This document shows, piece after piece, positions 50,009 to 59,062 of a stretch of DNA of 64,000 bases (position 1 is its first letter; every line of letters begins with the position of its first letter). Location of the stretch: NCBI RefSeq assembly GCF_027594745.1, contig NZ_CP110854.1, positions 1,302,001 to 1,366,000 on the forward strand, read 5' to 3'. The translations under genes were made by a program, and so were the position numbers. Origin of the DNA: Saprospira grandis (GTDB lineage Bacteria; Bacteroidota; Bacteroidia; Chitinophagales; Saprospiraceae). Below the pieces are notes generated by a model. The model made no database searches. It was not told where the DNA came from and saw only the letters and a list, made by a program, of their open reading frames with translations.

Positions 50009-53000
50009 CTATTTGGCCAAAACGAAAGGCAATTGTAGGCGGCCATCCTTACCTTCTAGTTGAAGGATATATTGGCCAGCGGGCAAATCGTTGAGGTTAA
50101 AGTTGTATTGTTGTTGGATGCTTGCGGTTTGCGTCCAAACCACTTGGCCCAAAGCATTGAAGATGCGAATCTGCTGCTCGCCTTCTAGGGCTTGCTCCAA
50201 TTGGAGTTGGAACTGACCGTTGTTGGGGTTGGGGAAGAGCTTAATGTTTTGCTCATTCCAAGTGGTAATGCTGGTGCTACAGTCAATGAAAGCAATGTTA
50301 ATGCTAGCGCTGTTGCTACAAGCACCAGCTGTAGTATAAGTAACACTGTGGTTAGCATTGATTGGGCTATTATCAAAGTCAATTGTTCCAGTATTAGGAT
50401 CAAGAACTAGGCCTGTACTACTACTGAAGGTTCCGCCTGAAACCATTGTAGTTGGCAAAGTGGTAGCTTGAGTTCCTAGGCAGAAAGTTGTGGTATCATA
50501 GACAAAGCTAGCATCATCACGAGCATTAAGTACGAGCATAACGGTATCTACATCGGGGCAATTCCCTTGTGTAGTATAAGAAATCACATAAGCACCCGCT
50601 TGGCTATTGGCGAGGTCAATTGTACCGCCAAAGCTCTCGATAGCGATACCAGGCGTAGAGCTAAACAAACCGTTATTGCTGGCATTGATTTGCGCAATGG
50701 GGTTTGTTCCATCTAGGCAGTAGCTGCTCATGGCATAGCTAATATCTGCGGTATCGGCCGCATCGATATTGATGACAAAAGTATCGAGATCGGCACAAGC
50801 GTTGGGCGTAGTATAGACGATAGCGTGAAGACCAGCACTAGAGTTATCTACATTGATTGCACCAGTAGTAGGATCGAGATCAACTACATTAGAGGGGCTG
50901 CTAAAGCTACCGCCTTGGGTAGCTGCGATAGTAGGCGTAACAGTACCCGCACCAAAGCAATAATTAGCCATAGGGTAGCTAATGTCAGCGGTGTCGGCAT
51001 CTGCAATAGCTACAGCAACAGTGTCATAATCCATACAGCTCATGTTTGGACCAACACCATAAATAACGCTATAGGCTCCAATTGCAGAAGCACCAGCAGA
51101 AATCTCACCAGTTAGGCTATCAATATTAAGGCCTGCAGTGCTCATATAAGTACCGCCAAGGTCACCATTGTTAGTCACAGCAACTTGTCCAGAGTTTTGG
51201 CAATAAGATGCAAAAGGATAGCTAATATCAGCGGAGGGGCTCTCCGCATTTTGAGTGATATTTAGGACATAAGCCCCTGTGTTTGTACTGTAACCTTCTA
51301 CCATTACATAAATGGTGTCGAGGTAATTAACAGGCGTGCCCAAAATTTCTGAGCGCGTGCCACAGTTATCGTCATTGCCCGCAATCTGGCTGATTCCAGC
51401 ATCATAGATACGGAGATAAGTATCGTAGCTAGAGCCACAAAGTGAGGCGTCAATAGTGGTCACACAAGGATCAGTGATAATCAGTTGATACCAAACATCG
51501 GCAGAAGAGTTGGCGATAAAGTCGGTATAACAGCTAGCGGTACTGCTTGTATCATTAAAAGTAGCCGTAGATACCATAATAGGATCTGTGGGCGTATCTC
51601 CATTGACCGCACAAAGGGTTGTAAAGCTAATCATGCTCCAGGCAGAAGTATCGCCAGGGGCACAAACTTCACGGACATAAGCCTCATAAGTTGTATTATC
51701 CATAAGACCCGTTTGGTTGCTACTGTTGGTATTGATTACGGCAGTAGTTCCTGTGGGGGTATTTCCAGCCATGACTACTTCTACTTGGAAGTTAGAGCCA
51801 GTTCCCGTCCAGTTCAAGTCGGCAGAAGTGGCGGTAATATTGCTAGCGGCTAGGCCAGAAACGGCCAAACAAGTAGGCAAGTCATCAAAGGCTACATCAT
51901 CAATTAGGATATCGTTGTAGAAAGCCGTTCCAGCATCTTCGACTACAGTAAAGCGGGCCTGTACAGGGCCAGTAATCGTAAAGACACTCAAGTCGACCAT
52001 CACCTCATGCCAGTTTGGAAAATCTTGGCGGATAGTGTCTACAGTGGTCCAGTTGGCCCCATCATAGATATCAATAATCAAAGTATTGTTATCGCCGGGG
52101 TTGGTGGTATTGTTAGAGTATACCCAAAAAATAAGGCCTGGGCGAGTCAAGGCCGTAATATCTACCTGAGGCGTCTCTAGAGTAGAGATTTGGCTAGCTC
52201 CAGTTGGAGTAGAACCATCAATCCAAGCATAATTTCCAGCATTTCCAGTATGGTCGCCAGCATTTCCAGCGGCATAACCTGCAGCCGTACTATACTTCCA
52301 AGCCTCAGAACCACTCTCGGTCCAGCAGTTAGGCGTAGCAGAACCATCAAAGGTTTCTAGATAAGGAGCGACAAAGGTATTACAAGCTGTTGTAAAGCTC
52401 AAAGGAGCTGTATAAGCTGCAGTATCACCTACCCCACAGAATGGGCGCACATAGACATCATAGTCCGTAGCAGCCATTAGTCCAGTTAGATTAAATGGAG
52501 TAGTTATGGCCGATACCATAGTTCCTGCACCTTGAGTAAAGCCCGTAGGGCCATACTCTACGATATAAGAACCTGCAGAAACCGCATTATTGTCGGTCCA
52601 ATCCAAATCCACAGCAGTAGGCATAACATTAGAAGCAGTCATATTGGCTGCAGTCAAACAAGTGGGCAAGTTGGCAAAGCTAATGTCATCTAGCAAGATG
52701 TCATTGTAAAAAGCATCAGTAGGACAATCTTCTACTACCGTAAAGCGTGCCTGTACATTACCCGTAATCGTATAAACAGAGAGGTCAACTTTAAACTCCA
52801 CCCAGTCAATGCTATCCTGACGGAAAGTATCCACATTGTTCCAACTGGCCCCATCAAAAAAGTCAATGATCAAGGTGTTGTTATCTCCAGGGTTATTGGT
52901 ATTATTACTAAAAACCCAATAAGTCAAAGTAGGGGTCGTTAGGCCCGAAATATCAACCAAAGGCGTCTCTAAAGTTGTTGCAACAGTGGGTCCACTAGTC

Positions 53001-53236
53001 CCAGAACCGTCAATCCAGGCGTAGTTCCCGCCATTTCCAGTATGGTCTAAGGTACCACCAGCCCCATAAGCAGCTCCTGTACTATACTTCCAGGTATCCG
53101 AGCCGCTTTCGGTCCAACAAGTAGGCGTTGTCGTCCCATCAAAGCTCTCCGAATAGGGAGCTACCTGGGTACACTGCGCCCTCAAGCCGGCAATGCTCAA
53201 AAAGAGACAGGCCGCAATTAGCGTATAAATTCTCAT
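50009..53236 (-). CDS. Large T9SS-exported protein with MAM-like, FN3, PPC and repeat domains
   Basis: A 1075-residue cell-surface or secreted protein. A signal peptide ends GLRAQ (residue 20). Two similar MAM-like jelly rolls follow (about 22-190 and 285-455, each with ESFDG or ETFDG, CWTESGS and YNDIL(L/I)DD). Each is followed by a fibronectin III domain (about 195-285 and 460-545). Then comes a PPC-like domain (about 565-665) and four units of about 75 residues opening ADISYPxAxYC. The final 80 residues (LFPNPNNGQFQLQL, then LPAGQYILQLEG) are a type A sorting domain. The product is likely an adhesin, but no binding activity can be named. Confidence 0.9.
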   Translation of the reverse strand: MRIYTLIAACLFLSIAGLRAQCTQVAPYSESFDGTTTPTCWTESGSDTWKYSTGAAYGAGGTLDHTGNGGNYAWIDGSGTSGPTVATTLETPLVDISGLTTPTLTYWVFSNNTNNPGDNNTLIIDFFDGASWNNVDTFRQDSIDWVEFKVDLSVYTITGNVQARFTVVEDCPTDAFYNDILLDDISFANLPTCLTAANMTASNVMPTAVDLDWTDNNAVSAGSYIVEYGPTGFTQGAGTMVSAITTPFNLTGLMAATDYDVYVRPFCGVGDTAAYTAPLSFTTACNTFVAPYLETFDGSATPNCWTESGSEAWKYSTAAGYAAGNAGDHTGNAGNYAWIDGSTPTGASQISTLETPQVDITALTRPGLIFWVYSNNTTNPGDNNTLIIDIYDGANWTTVDTIRQDFPNWHEVMVDLSVFTITGPVQARFTVVEDAGTAFYNDILIDDVAFDDLPTCLAVSGLAASNITATSADLNWTGTGSNFQVEVVMAGNTPTGTTAVINTNSSNQTGLMDNTTYEAYVREVCAPGDTSAWSMISFTTLCAVNGDTPTDPIMVSTATFNDTSSTASCYTDFIANSSADVWYQLIITDPCVTTIDASLCGSSYDTYLRIYDAGISQIAGNDDNCGTRSEILGTPVNYLDTIYVMVEGYSTNTGAYVLNITQNAESPSADISYPFASYCQNSGQVAVTNNGDLGGTYMSTAGLNIDSLTGEISAGASAIGAYSVIYGVGPNMSCMDYDTVAVAIADADTADISYPMANYCFGAGTVTPTIAATQGGSFSSPSNVVDLDPTTGAINVDNSSAGLHAIVYTTPNACADLDTFVINIDAADTADISYAMSSYCLDGTNPIAQINASNNGLFSSTPGIAIESFGGTIDLANSQAGAYVISYTTQGNCPDVDTVMLVLNARDDASFVYDTTTFCLGTQATTLPTTMVSGGTFSSSTGLVLDPNTGTIDFDNSPINANHSVTYTTAGACSNSASINIAFIDCSTSITTWNEQNIKLFPNPNNGQFQLQLEQALEGEQQIRIFNALGQVVWTQTASIQQQYNFNLNDLPAGQYILQLEGKDGRLQLPFVLAK

Positions 53237-53411
53237 AAAGTGTATGATTTAATATGAATGAAAAAAGGCTTATCCAAACAAATGCTCAAAGCCTGCTATC
53301 GCTTTGAGGTCCTTACAAATTTAATCTTTTTTAGACAAAAAATTAAGCTTCTGCCCAATTAGCCCAAAACCAAAGATTTAGCAAAAGCTTAAGTCTTTTC
53401 TGGCTAAGTTG

Positions 53412-53443
53412 TTGCAACATTGTTGCATTTATATTTATCTTTG
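53412..53443 (+). promoter_or_regulatory. Promoter of the lipoprotein pair
   Basis: TTG (53412-53414), 21 nt, TATCTTTG (53436-53443). It predicts a start near 53450 and a leader of about 26 nt. Confidence 0.72.
53413..53427. promoter_or_regulatory. Candidate operator overlapping the lipoprotein promoter
   Basis: TGCAACA-T-TGTTGCA is a perfect 7-bp inverted repeat on the -33 element. It is also part of a direct repeat of TTGTTGCA at 53409 and 53420, 11 bp apart, one helical turn. Confidence 0.6.
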
Positions 53444-53475
53444 CCCTTATTAACAGTTGTTGAAATCCATTTATC

Positions 53476-53883
53476 ATGAACAAAACTTTATCTCTCTTGC
53501 TTTTGCTGGGCCTGTTTTTTTCTTTTTCGGCCTGTAGCAAGGAAGAGGAGGACATCCAAATCACAGAGTTTCAGGTCAGTTTTATTAGCCCCTCGGCCAA
53601 TGAAACCCTAGCCGATCCCGCCAACGCCAATTTCCAACTAGAGGTCTCTACTCCAGAAAATATCCATGGGGTGCAGGTTTTTCTCTACCTAGACGGAGAT
53701 AGCAGCTATATCGCTCCTTTTTCACCTTCTAGAACGCCCCGAGATGGCGACCTCCTAGAGATTAACGAGCAAATTGACCTTTCGGCCTTTCCCGCCGGTA
53801 GCCAATTTCGCCTAGAGGTAAAGGGCTGCCTAGAGCATGGCTGCCCCCAACCCATTATCCAAAGTATTCCTTTTAATATCTAA
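53476..53883 (+). CDS. Lipoprotein, first of a paralogous pair
   Basis: A 135-residue lipoprotein. Lipobox FSAC with Cys 20, then an acidic SKEEED linker. One immunoglobulin-like beta domain follows (VSFISPSANETLADPANA, VQVFLYLDGDSSYIAPF, FRLEVKGCLEHGC). The domain matches its downstream neighbour in layout and in the words GDSSYIAPF and LEV. The two cysteines near the C-terminus may form a disulphide. No signature for a known family is recognised. Confidence 0.78.
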   Translation: MNKTLSLLLLLGLFFSFSACSKEEEDIQITEFQVSFISPSANETLADPANANFQLEVSTPENIHGVQVFLYLDGDSSYIAPFSPSRTPRDGDLLEINEQIDLSAFPAGSQFRLEVKGCLEHGCPQPIIQSIPFNI

Positions 53884-53896
53884 AATAGCATCAATC

Positions 53897-54316
53897 ATGA
53901 AACTTTCTTATTCTTGGCCCCTACTGCTTTTTGTCCTTCTTTTTGGCTTTTCTTCTTGCGAAAAGGAAGAAGAGGATGAGCATGATCACGATCATGCAGA
54001 AGTAAGCATCAGTTTCCTTTCTCCTGCCAATGAGGGGACCGTGGCCGACCCCAGCCAAACGCATATCCATGTTCAAGTTACTTCCGATGAGGACCTACAC
54101 GATATTTATGTCTATCTCCAAGTCGAGGGCGACAGCAGTTATATCGCTCCTTTTGGCCCCATGACGGTGCATGAGCATGCCACTACCGTAGACATCGAAG
54201 AGGATATCGACCTCTCTAGCTATCCCGCCGGTACCGAGTTTCACCTAGAGGTTGAAGCTTGTGAAGGCCATGATTGCAGCGAAAAAGAAACCCAAAGTAT
54301 TCACTTTTCTATCTAG
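53897..54316 (+). CDS. Lipoprotein, second of a paralogous pair, with His-rich linker
   Basis: A 139-residue lipoprotein from the ATG at 53897, 13 bp after the first gene. Lipobox FSSC with Cys 21. The linker EKEEEDEHDHDHAE is rich in His and acidic residues, a likely metal-binding stretch; the HVHEHAT-type cluster inside the domain (MTVHEHATT) adds more histidines. The domain has LSPANEGTVADPS, DSSYIAPF and HLEVEACEGHDC. A metal sensing or capture role is inference. The upstream frame (from 53837) is not used. Confidence 0.78.
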   Translation: MKLSYSWPLLLFVLLFGFSSCEKEEEDEHDHDHAEVSISFLSPANEGTVADPSQTHIHVQVTSDEDLHDIYVYLQVEGDSSYIAPFGPMTVHEHATTVDIEEDIDLSSYPAGTEFHLEVEACEGHDCSEKETQSIHFSI

Positions 54317-54380
54317 GTTTTAGTCTAGCCTACTTTCTACTAGGACAGCAGCTACTGATGCAGTGGTTGCTGTTTTTTTT

Positions 54381-54527
54381 GGGGCCTGCCGCCTGCGGCG
54401 GCCGGGCCCTTGCAGGGCTCGCAGGTCTGCTCGGCCCTTCAGCCCTTCGGGCTTCGGTCTGGCCTGCGGCCACCCTTTCAGGCCCCTAGGCCAGTCGCTG
54501 CGCTCCTTTGCGGCGGCTGCGCCGCCT
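54381..54527 (-). repeat. R1 repeat, copy 18 (type C)
   Basis: Minus orientation. Same outer helix as copy 10 (AGGGGCC with GGGCCC). Inner AGGGT/GCCCT. Hairpins AGCCC-TTC-GGGCT and GGCGGC-TGC-GCCGCC. Confidence 0.87.
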
Positions 54528-54548
54528 GTCTACCGCAATTGGACCAAT

Positions 54549-54584
54549 AAAAAAAGCGCTGCTAAACGAAGTTTAGTCAGCGCT
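54549..54584 (-). terminator. Terminator of the second OmpA gene
   Basis: Stem AGCGCTG/CAGCGCT plus CTAAAC/GTTTAG, followed by seven T residues on the minus strand. It lies beyond R1 copy 19, so that copy should be transcribed in the 3' UTR. Confidence 0.85.
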
Positions 54585-54585
54585 A

Positions 54586-54724
54586 GGGCCGCAAGGCCCT
54601 AATTGGCTTAGGGATGGATAGCAGTGGCCCGAAGGGCCAGAGCCAGGCGCTGAAAGCGCCGCAGGGCCGAGCAGACCTGCGAGCTGCGCCACAGCCCGAC
54701 CCGACCAAAGGGAGGGGAAGCCCC
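54586..54724 (+). repeat. R1 repeat, copy 19 (type A, inside a 3' UTR)
   Basis: Type A. Leading GGGCC-GCAA-GGCCC, core GGCCC-GAA-GGGCC, GGCGC-TGAAA-GCGCC. It lies between the stop codon (54733) and the terminator of the OmpA gene, opposite to transcription. It ends GGGGAAGCCCC, one base different from the usual end. Confidence 0.9.
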
Positions 54725-54732
54725 AAACCCCC

Positions 54733-56766
54733 TTAATCTAATTCCAATACCTTCAATTCAATTCGGCGATTAAAGGCACGGCCTTCTTCTGTTTCATTGC
54801 TGGCCGCAGGATCATTTTCCCCATAGCCTTTAGCCTTCATGCGCTTAGCCGAAATCCCATGCTCTTGGAGGTAGTCCACTACGGCCTTTGCCCGATTATT
54901 AGAAAGCGTTTGGTTGGCGGCCAAGCTTCCTCGGCTGTCGGTATGTCCCCCAATTTCAATCTTCATTTCTGGATATTGGGCCATTAGGGCCAAGAGGCGG
55001 TCCAGTTCTTTTTGGCCCTCTTCCTTGAGGTTATACTTATTGGTATCAAAGAAAATATTGTTGAGCCGAATCTTGGCCCCCTTCTGAATCGGGTGCAAAT
55101 AGAGGTCTACCACCACTTCTTTATATTCTCCGCCCTTGGGCAAATCAATCGATTTACTTTCCGAGAGGAACTTCTCCTTTTGGGCCAAAAATCCGTAGTT
55201 GGTCCCTGAAGGCAAAACCAAGCTATAGGCCCCCGTTTGAGGATTGGAGCGGGCAATGCCAGAAGGCCCCTCTTTGCCCAAGCTTTCGTACTGCACCGAG
55301 GCCGCCAAAGGCGTGCTGTCTAGGGCATTAAATACTCGGCCACGGACCAATAATACGGCCTCTGGACGAGCCGACTCGGGCAATTGTACTTTCATGATAT
55401 CGGTTTTGCCCAAAGAGTTTTCACTAGAAGAGAAAAAAGCGTACTCCCCAGAAGCAGGCAAAGAGTAATAGGCATCAAAATCAGAGGTATTGAGTTTGGG
55501 GCCCAGGTTGAGCGGCTCCGACCAATTGGTCCAGCTATCGTCCAAACGACGGCTCATAAACATATCCGCCTCCCCGTAGCCTGGCCGACCAGAAGTAGCA
55601 AAATAAAGGGTTTTGCCATCGGCCGCCAAATAAGGAGACAGCTCAGAAGCAGCGGTATTCAGGACCTCTCCCGTATGCAGGGGGGCAGTCCAGCTGCCAT
55701 CTTCATTTCTAAAAGAAACATAAATATCCTTGGCCCCCTCCGAGTCATCTCGCTCGATGGCCAAGACCAAAGTTTTGCCATCATTGGCCAGACTATACTC
55801 GCCAAACTTATTGTGGTTGTAGTAGTCTTCAATTTCTAAGGCCTCGGGAAAAGACCAGCGGTCGGCCCCCTCCTTATGCGAAAAAGAAAGCCCCTTCTCC
55901 GAGCCCCCATCTTTTTTATAGACATTGAGTACCAAAAGGGTTTGGCCATCGGGCGTGACCGAACAGATCGAGTTATTGCGCTCATTATTGATGGGCGCAC
56001 CAATATTTTCGGCGGGCAAAAACTGCCCATCTTCGCCCAGTTTTGCGCACCAAACATCCTGATTGCCTTTGTCGCCTAGATTATCGGGATGATTCTGACG
56101 GGTATAATAAAGCAATTGGCCATCAGGAGAAATCAAGGGGGCCAATTCATCGGTTGGGCTATTGATATTTGCCCCAAGATTGACCGGATCATCTACCTCA
56201 TCCGCTCCAGCCACAGTTTGCACCTCTACCTGATAGTCAACCTCCTCTTCAGAAATTCCAATGGCATCGATCTGATTATAGCCGTAAACCATACGGGTAT
56301 TGAGATGGAGCTGAATGGCAGAGACCAGAAAATCCGTCTGTTCTTCCAATACAAATTTGGTCAATTTACCCTTGCGATCTTTATTTTCTTTGCTCAATTC
56401 GGGCGTTTGCTCAAAAATCAAGCGGACCTCTCCCTTGCTGCCATAGGCCACAATTTTTTCAATCGCACCAGGGTTGAAGGCCTCAGAAACCGTGATCTGC
56501 TTTACCTTTTGAGGCGTTTTATAGCCCACTTTAATAAACTCGCCATCTCCATTAGACTTTGACTTGGGCGTCCAAGCGCAAGGCGTTCCTTTACAGTTTT
56601 CTGCAATAACGGAAGGCGGGCCCACAACTTCTTTGGCCACATACTGCCCCTTATGTTTGGGCAAGGCCAGTTCAGAAGATTTGTCGAAAACCACAGCCGC
56701 CCATTGTATAGATTGGGCCGCTAGGAGCTGAGGGATAAAACAACTGAGGATGATTAAATAACGCAT
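54733..56766 (-). CDS. OmpA-family protein with discoidin-like and PD40 domains
   Basis: A 677-residue envelope protein. A signal peptide ends LLAAQ. Unlike the PorE-like protein at 31-33 kb it has no TPR. Its first 190 residues look like a discoidin or galactose-binding fold (KQITVSEAFNPGAIEKIVAYG, then MVYGYNQIDAIGISE). A PD40 propeller follows (about 200-460), a regulatory beta domain (GRVFNALDSTPLAASVQYE), and a C-terminal OmpA domain (IEIGGHTDSRGSLAANQTLSNNRA). Peptidoglycan binding is expected for the last part. Exact partner unknown. Confidence 0.85.
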   Translation of the reverse strand: MRYLIILSCFIPQLLAAQSIQWAAVVFDKSSELALPKHKGQYVAKEVVGPPSVIAENCKGTPCAWTPKSKSNGDGEFIKVGYKTPQKVKQITVSEAFNPGAIEKIVAYGSKGEVRLIFEQTPELSKENKDRKGKLTKFVLEEQTDFLVSAIQLHLNTRMVYGYNQIDAIGISEEEVDYQVEVQTVAGADEVDDPVNLGANINSPTDELAPLISPDGQLLYYTRQNHPDNLGDKGNQDVWCAKLGEDGQFLPAENIGAPINNERNNSICSVTPDGQTLLVLNVYKKDGGSEKGLSFSHKEGADRWSFPEALEIEDYYNHNKFGEYSLANDGKTLVLAIERDDSEGAKDIYVSFRNEDGSWTAPLHTGEVLNTAASELSPYLAADGKTLYFATSGRPGYGEADMFMSRRLDDSWTNWSEPLNLGPKLNTSDFDAYYSLPASGEYAFFSSSENSLGKTDIMKVQLPESARPEAVLLVRGRVFNALDSTPLAASVQYESLGKEGPSGIARSNPQTGAYSLVLPSGTNYGFLAQKEKFLSESKSIDLPKGGEYKEVVVDLYLHPIQKGAKIRLNNIFFDTNKYNLKEEGQKELDRLLALMAQYPEMKIEIGGHTDSRGSLAANQTLSNNRAKAVVDYLQEHGISAKRMKAKGYGENDPAASNETEEGRAFNRRIELKVLELD

Positions 56767-56867
56767 AAAATATTATAGATTTTGTGGAGAATTTGTCCGA
56801 AGATATAAACTCTATACAGAGTTCTATGCAATTTATACCCCAGAAAGCCAAAAGTTAGTTCCCTAAC

Positions 56868-56902
56868 AAAAAAAAGGCCCAGCCTATGAATAGGCTGGGC
56901 CA
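56868..56902 (-). terminator. Terminator of the DegP gene
   Basis: Stem GGCCCAGCCTAT/ATAGGCTGGGCC, then nine T residues on the minus strand, 27 bp past the stop. Confidence 0.93.
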
Positions 56903-56928
56903 ACTGTAATAACTTAAAAATAAGCTGT

Positions 56929-58386
56929 TTATTTATTAAACAAGTAGCTATAATCACCACTAAAGTTCTCATAAAAACCATCTAACTTCACTTCATCCTC
57001 GGCCTGAATAATGGCCTGAATAAATTCCTCTTCAGTTTTTACTTTTTCTCCATTTACGGTCTCAATGATGAAGTCGCGGTCCATATTGGTACTTTCCATT
57101 AGGCTGCCCGAACGGATTTTAGTCACAATCAAGCCCTTCTCCAGATCCAAGCGGCGACGCTCTTTGCTATTGAGGGGGCGAATATCAATACCCAACTCTT
57201 CCAATACAGTTTCCTCATTTCTGAAGCGCTCCGAACGAGGCTTGTCCTCAATGCTATTGCCATTAGAGGCATTCTTGAGCTCTACCTTTGTTTCATAAGA
57301 TTTTCCATCTCGGAAATAGATGATGGCCACCTCTTGCCCAGGACGGAAAAGCCCCACCTGCTCTTGCAATTCTGGCGAGCTCTTCACCTTTACATTATTT
57401 ACATGCGTAATAATATCGCCTGATTTTAGGCCGCCTTCTTCGGCTGCACTGCCCGCATTAACTCGGTCCAAATAGACCCCATCCAAGGAGTTAAGCGACA
57501 TTTCTTTGGCCAATTCATTGCTCACATCTCGAATCGTTACGCCCAAAAATCCTCTTTGGACCTCTCCATATTCAATCAGGTCTTTAGCCACTTTACGCGC
57601 CAAATTGACCGGCACCGCAAAAGAGTAACCCTCATATCGGCCCGAACGAGTAATAATAGCGGTGTTAATCCCCACCAAACGGCCCTCTGCATCAATCAAA
57701 GCGCCACCACTATTGCCCGGATTCACCGCCGCATCGGTCTGAATAAAAGACTCAATAGAGTAAGTCCCCTCCAAAATATCAATGTTACGGCCCTTGGCCG
57801 ACACAATCCCCGCCGTTACCGTAGAGGTCAAATTAAAGGGATTGCCCACGGCCAAAACCCATTCGCCCACCTGCAACTGATCCGAATTGGCAAAGCCCAA
57901 AACAGGCAACTCGCGGCCATCCAACTCCTCTTCTTCTACCTTAATCACGGCCAAATCCGTAGAAGGATCGGTCCCAATCACCTTCGCCTTGTATTTTCTG
58001 CGGTCATTCAAGGTCACCTCTACCTGCCGAGCCCCTTCCACCACATGGTTGTTCGTCAGCATATAGCCGTCCTTACTAATAATCACCCCAGAACCCGAAG
58101 CCCCAGAACCAAAGTCAAATAACTCCTCATTGCCCCCATTAGACTGAATATGCACCACCGAAGGCCGAGCCAAATTGGCCGCCGCCTTAAAGTCTTTGGG
58201 CCGATCCGTCAACGGACTGCCATAAGGGCTATCATTATAATAAGTCGCTTGGTATTTAGGCACAAATTCCCGCACAATCACTTCTTGGCCGGCAGGACGT
58301 TCTTTTTCTAGACAGGTTTTATAAACCCCTAAGGTCAATCCCGAACTCAAGATCGAAACCGCCAATAGGATAATTCCATTTCTCAT
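56929..58386 (-). CDS. degP: DegP/HtrA-type periplasmic serine protease
   Basis: A 485-residue envelope quality-control protease. An uncleaved or cleaved signal lies in residues 1-22. The trypsin-like domain has the triad His 114 (TNNHVVEG), Asp 144 (STDLAVIKV) and Ser 226 (NPGNSGGALID). The LA-loop words FDFGSGASGSGVI are typical. One PDZ domain is clear (VNAGSAAEEGGLKSGDIITHVNN) and a second, weaker one ends the protein (GLIVTKIRSGSLMES). Transcribed alone, with a strong terminator. Confidence 0.95.
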   Translation of the reverse strand: MRNGIILLAVSILSSGLTLGVYKTCLEKERPAGQEVIVREFVPKYQATYYNDSPYGSPLTDRPKDFKAAANLARPSVVHIQSNGGNEELFDFGSGASGSGVIISKDGYMLTNNHVVEGARQVEVTLNDRRKYKAKVIGTDPSTDLAVIKVEEEELDGRELPVLGFANSDQLQVGEWVLAVGNPFNLTSTVTAGIVSAKGRNIDILEGTYSIESFIQTDAAVNPGNSGGALIDAEGRLVGINTAIITRSGRYEGYSFAVPVNLARKVAKDLIEYGEVQRGFLGVTIRDVSNELAKEMSLNSLDGVYLDRVNAGSAAEEGGLKSGDIITHVNNVKVKSSPELQEQVGLFRPGQEVAIIYFRDGKSYETKVELKNASNGNSIEDKPRSERFRNEETVLEELGIDIRPLNSKERRRLDLEKGLIVTKIRSGSLMESTNMDRDFIIETVNGEKVKTEEEFIQAIIQAEDEVKLDGFYENFSGDYSYLFNK

Positions 58387-58522
58387 AGGCTATATATAGA
58401 TTAGATGCTGATTTAGAAGATCTGATTTTAAACTTTAAAATCCTAACTGAAGTTCATACTTTTGCAGCTTTGAAGAGAAAAACTGCCAGAAGTTTAGTGC
58501 AAAAGGTCTTTTCTGCTTTTTT

Positions 58523-58667
58523 TGGGGCCTCCCCTCGCCCTCAAGGGCTCAGGGCGCTACGTTCCGGGGCTCGCTACTCGCTCGGCCCTTCGCCAGCAAG
58601 CTGGCTCGGTCTGGCCCTGCGGGCCACCCCTACACATCGCTAGGCCATGATGGCCTTCGGCCATCCT
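58523..58667 (-). repeat. R1 repeat, copy 20 (type B outer, GGGG/CCCC inner helix)
   Basis: Minus orientation. Outer GGCCTAGCGATG with ACGTAGCGCC, inner AGGGGTGG with GAGCCCCG (element sense). Hairpins GCCAGC-AA-GCTGGC and GGCC-TTC-GGCC. A TAnnTTTG box (TACTTTTG, 58457-58464, no clear -33) precedes it, so it may be in the leader of the next gene. The gap 58387-58738 has nothing else. Confidence 0.88.
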
Positions 58668-58738
58668 TTAAAAGCGGTTAAAGCCCAAACGCTAAACAAC
58701 GCCCTTAGCTCCACCCAATTTAAAACGCCTACTTAGCT

Positions 58739-59020
58739 ATGAGAGAAAAACCAAACCCCTATGAGGGCATGAGCCGCAAAGAACGGCGAGAAGCAGCCTT
58801 GGACCAAGTCTTTGGCAAGAACAGAAAAGAATATATGGGCAATATTTGGGGCTGGAAGTTTACCTATTTCGGCCTTGTTTTCCTATTAGCCGTTTTTGCC
58901 TTTGCGGCCTATGGCGTTTGGACAGGTAAAATTGACCTCAAAAAACAACAGTTTGAGGCCACCCCCTCCCGACATATCCAACAAAATAGCTTGCACCATC
59001 AAAAAGATACAGCAAACTAG
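58739..59020 (+). CDS. Small single-span membrane protein
   Basis: A 93-residue protein. The N-terminal 45 residues are basic and cytoplasmic (KPNPYEGMSRKERREAALDQ). One membrane helix follows (FTYFGLVFLLAVFAFAAYGVW), then a short polar tail. It is placed 42 bp before dapF on the same strand, and could be cotranscribed with it. No known family. ATG choice is clear because no in-frame upstream ATG exists near. Confidence 0.72.
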   Translation: MREKPNPYEGMSRKERREAALDQVFGKNRKEYMGNIWGWKFTYFGLVFLLAVFAFAAYGVWTGKIDLKKQQFEATPSRHIQQNSLHHQKDTAN

Positions 59021-59062
59021 CTAGGCCTTTCTTTTTTCATCCTTTTTTAACATTGCTTTAAA

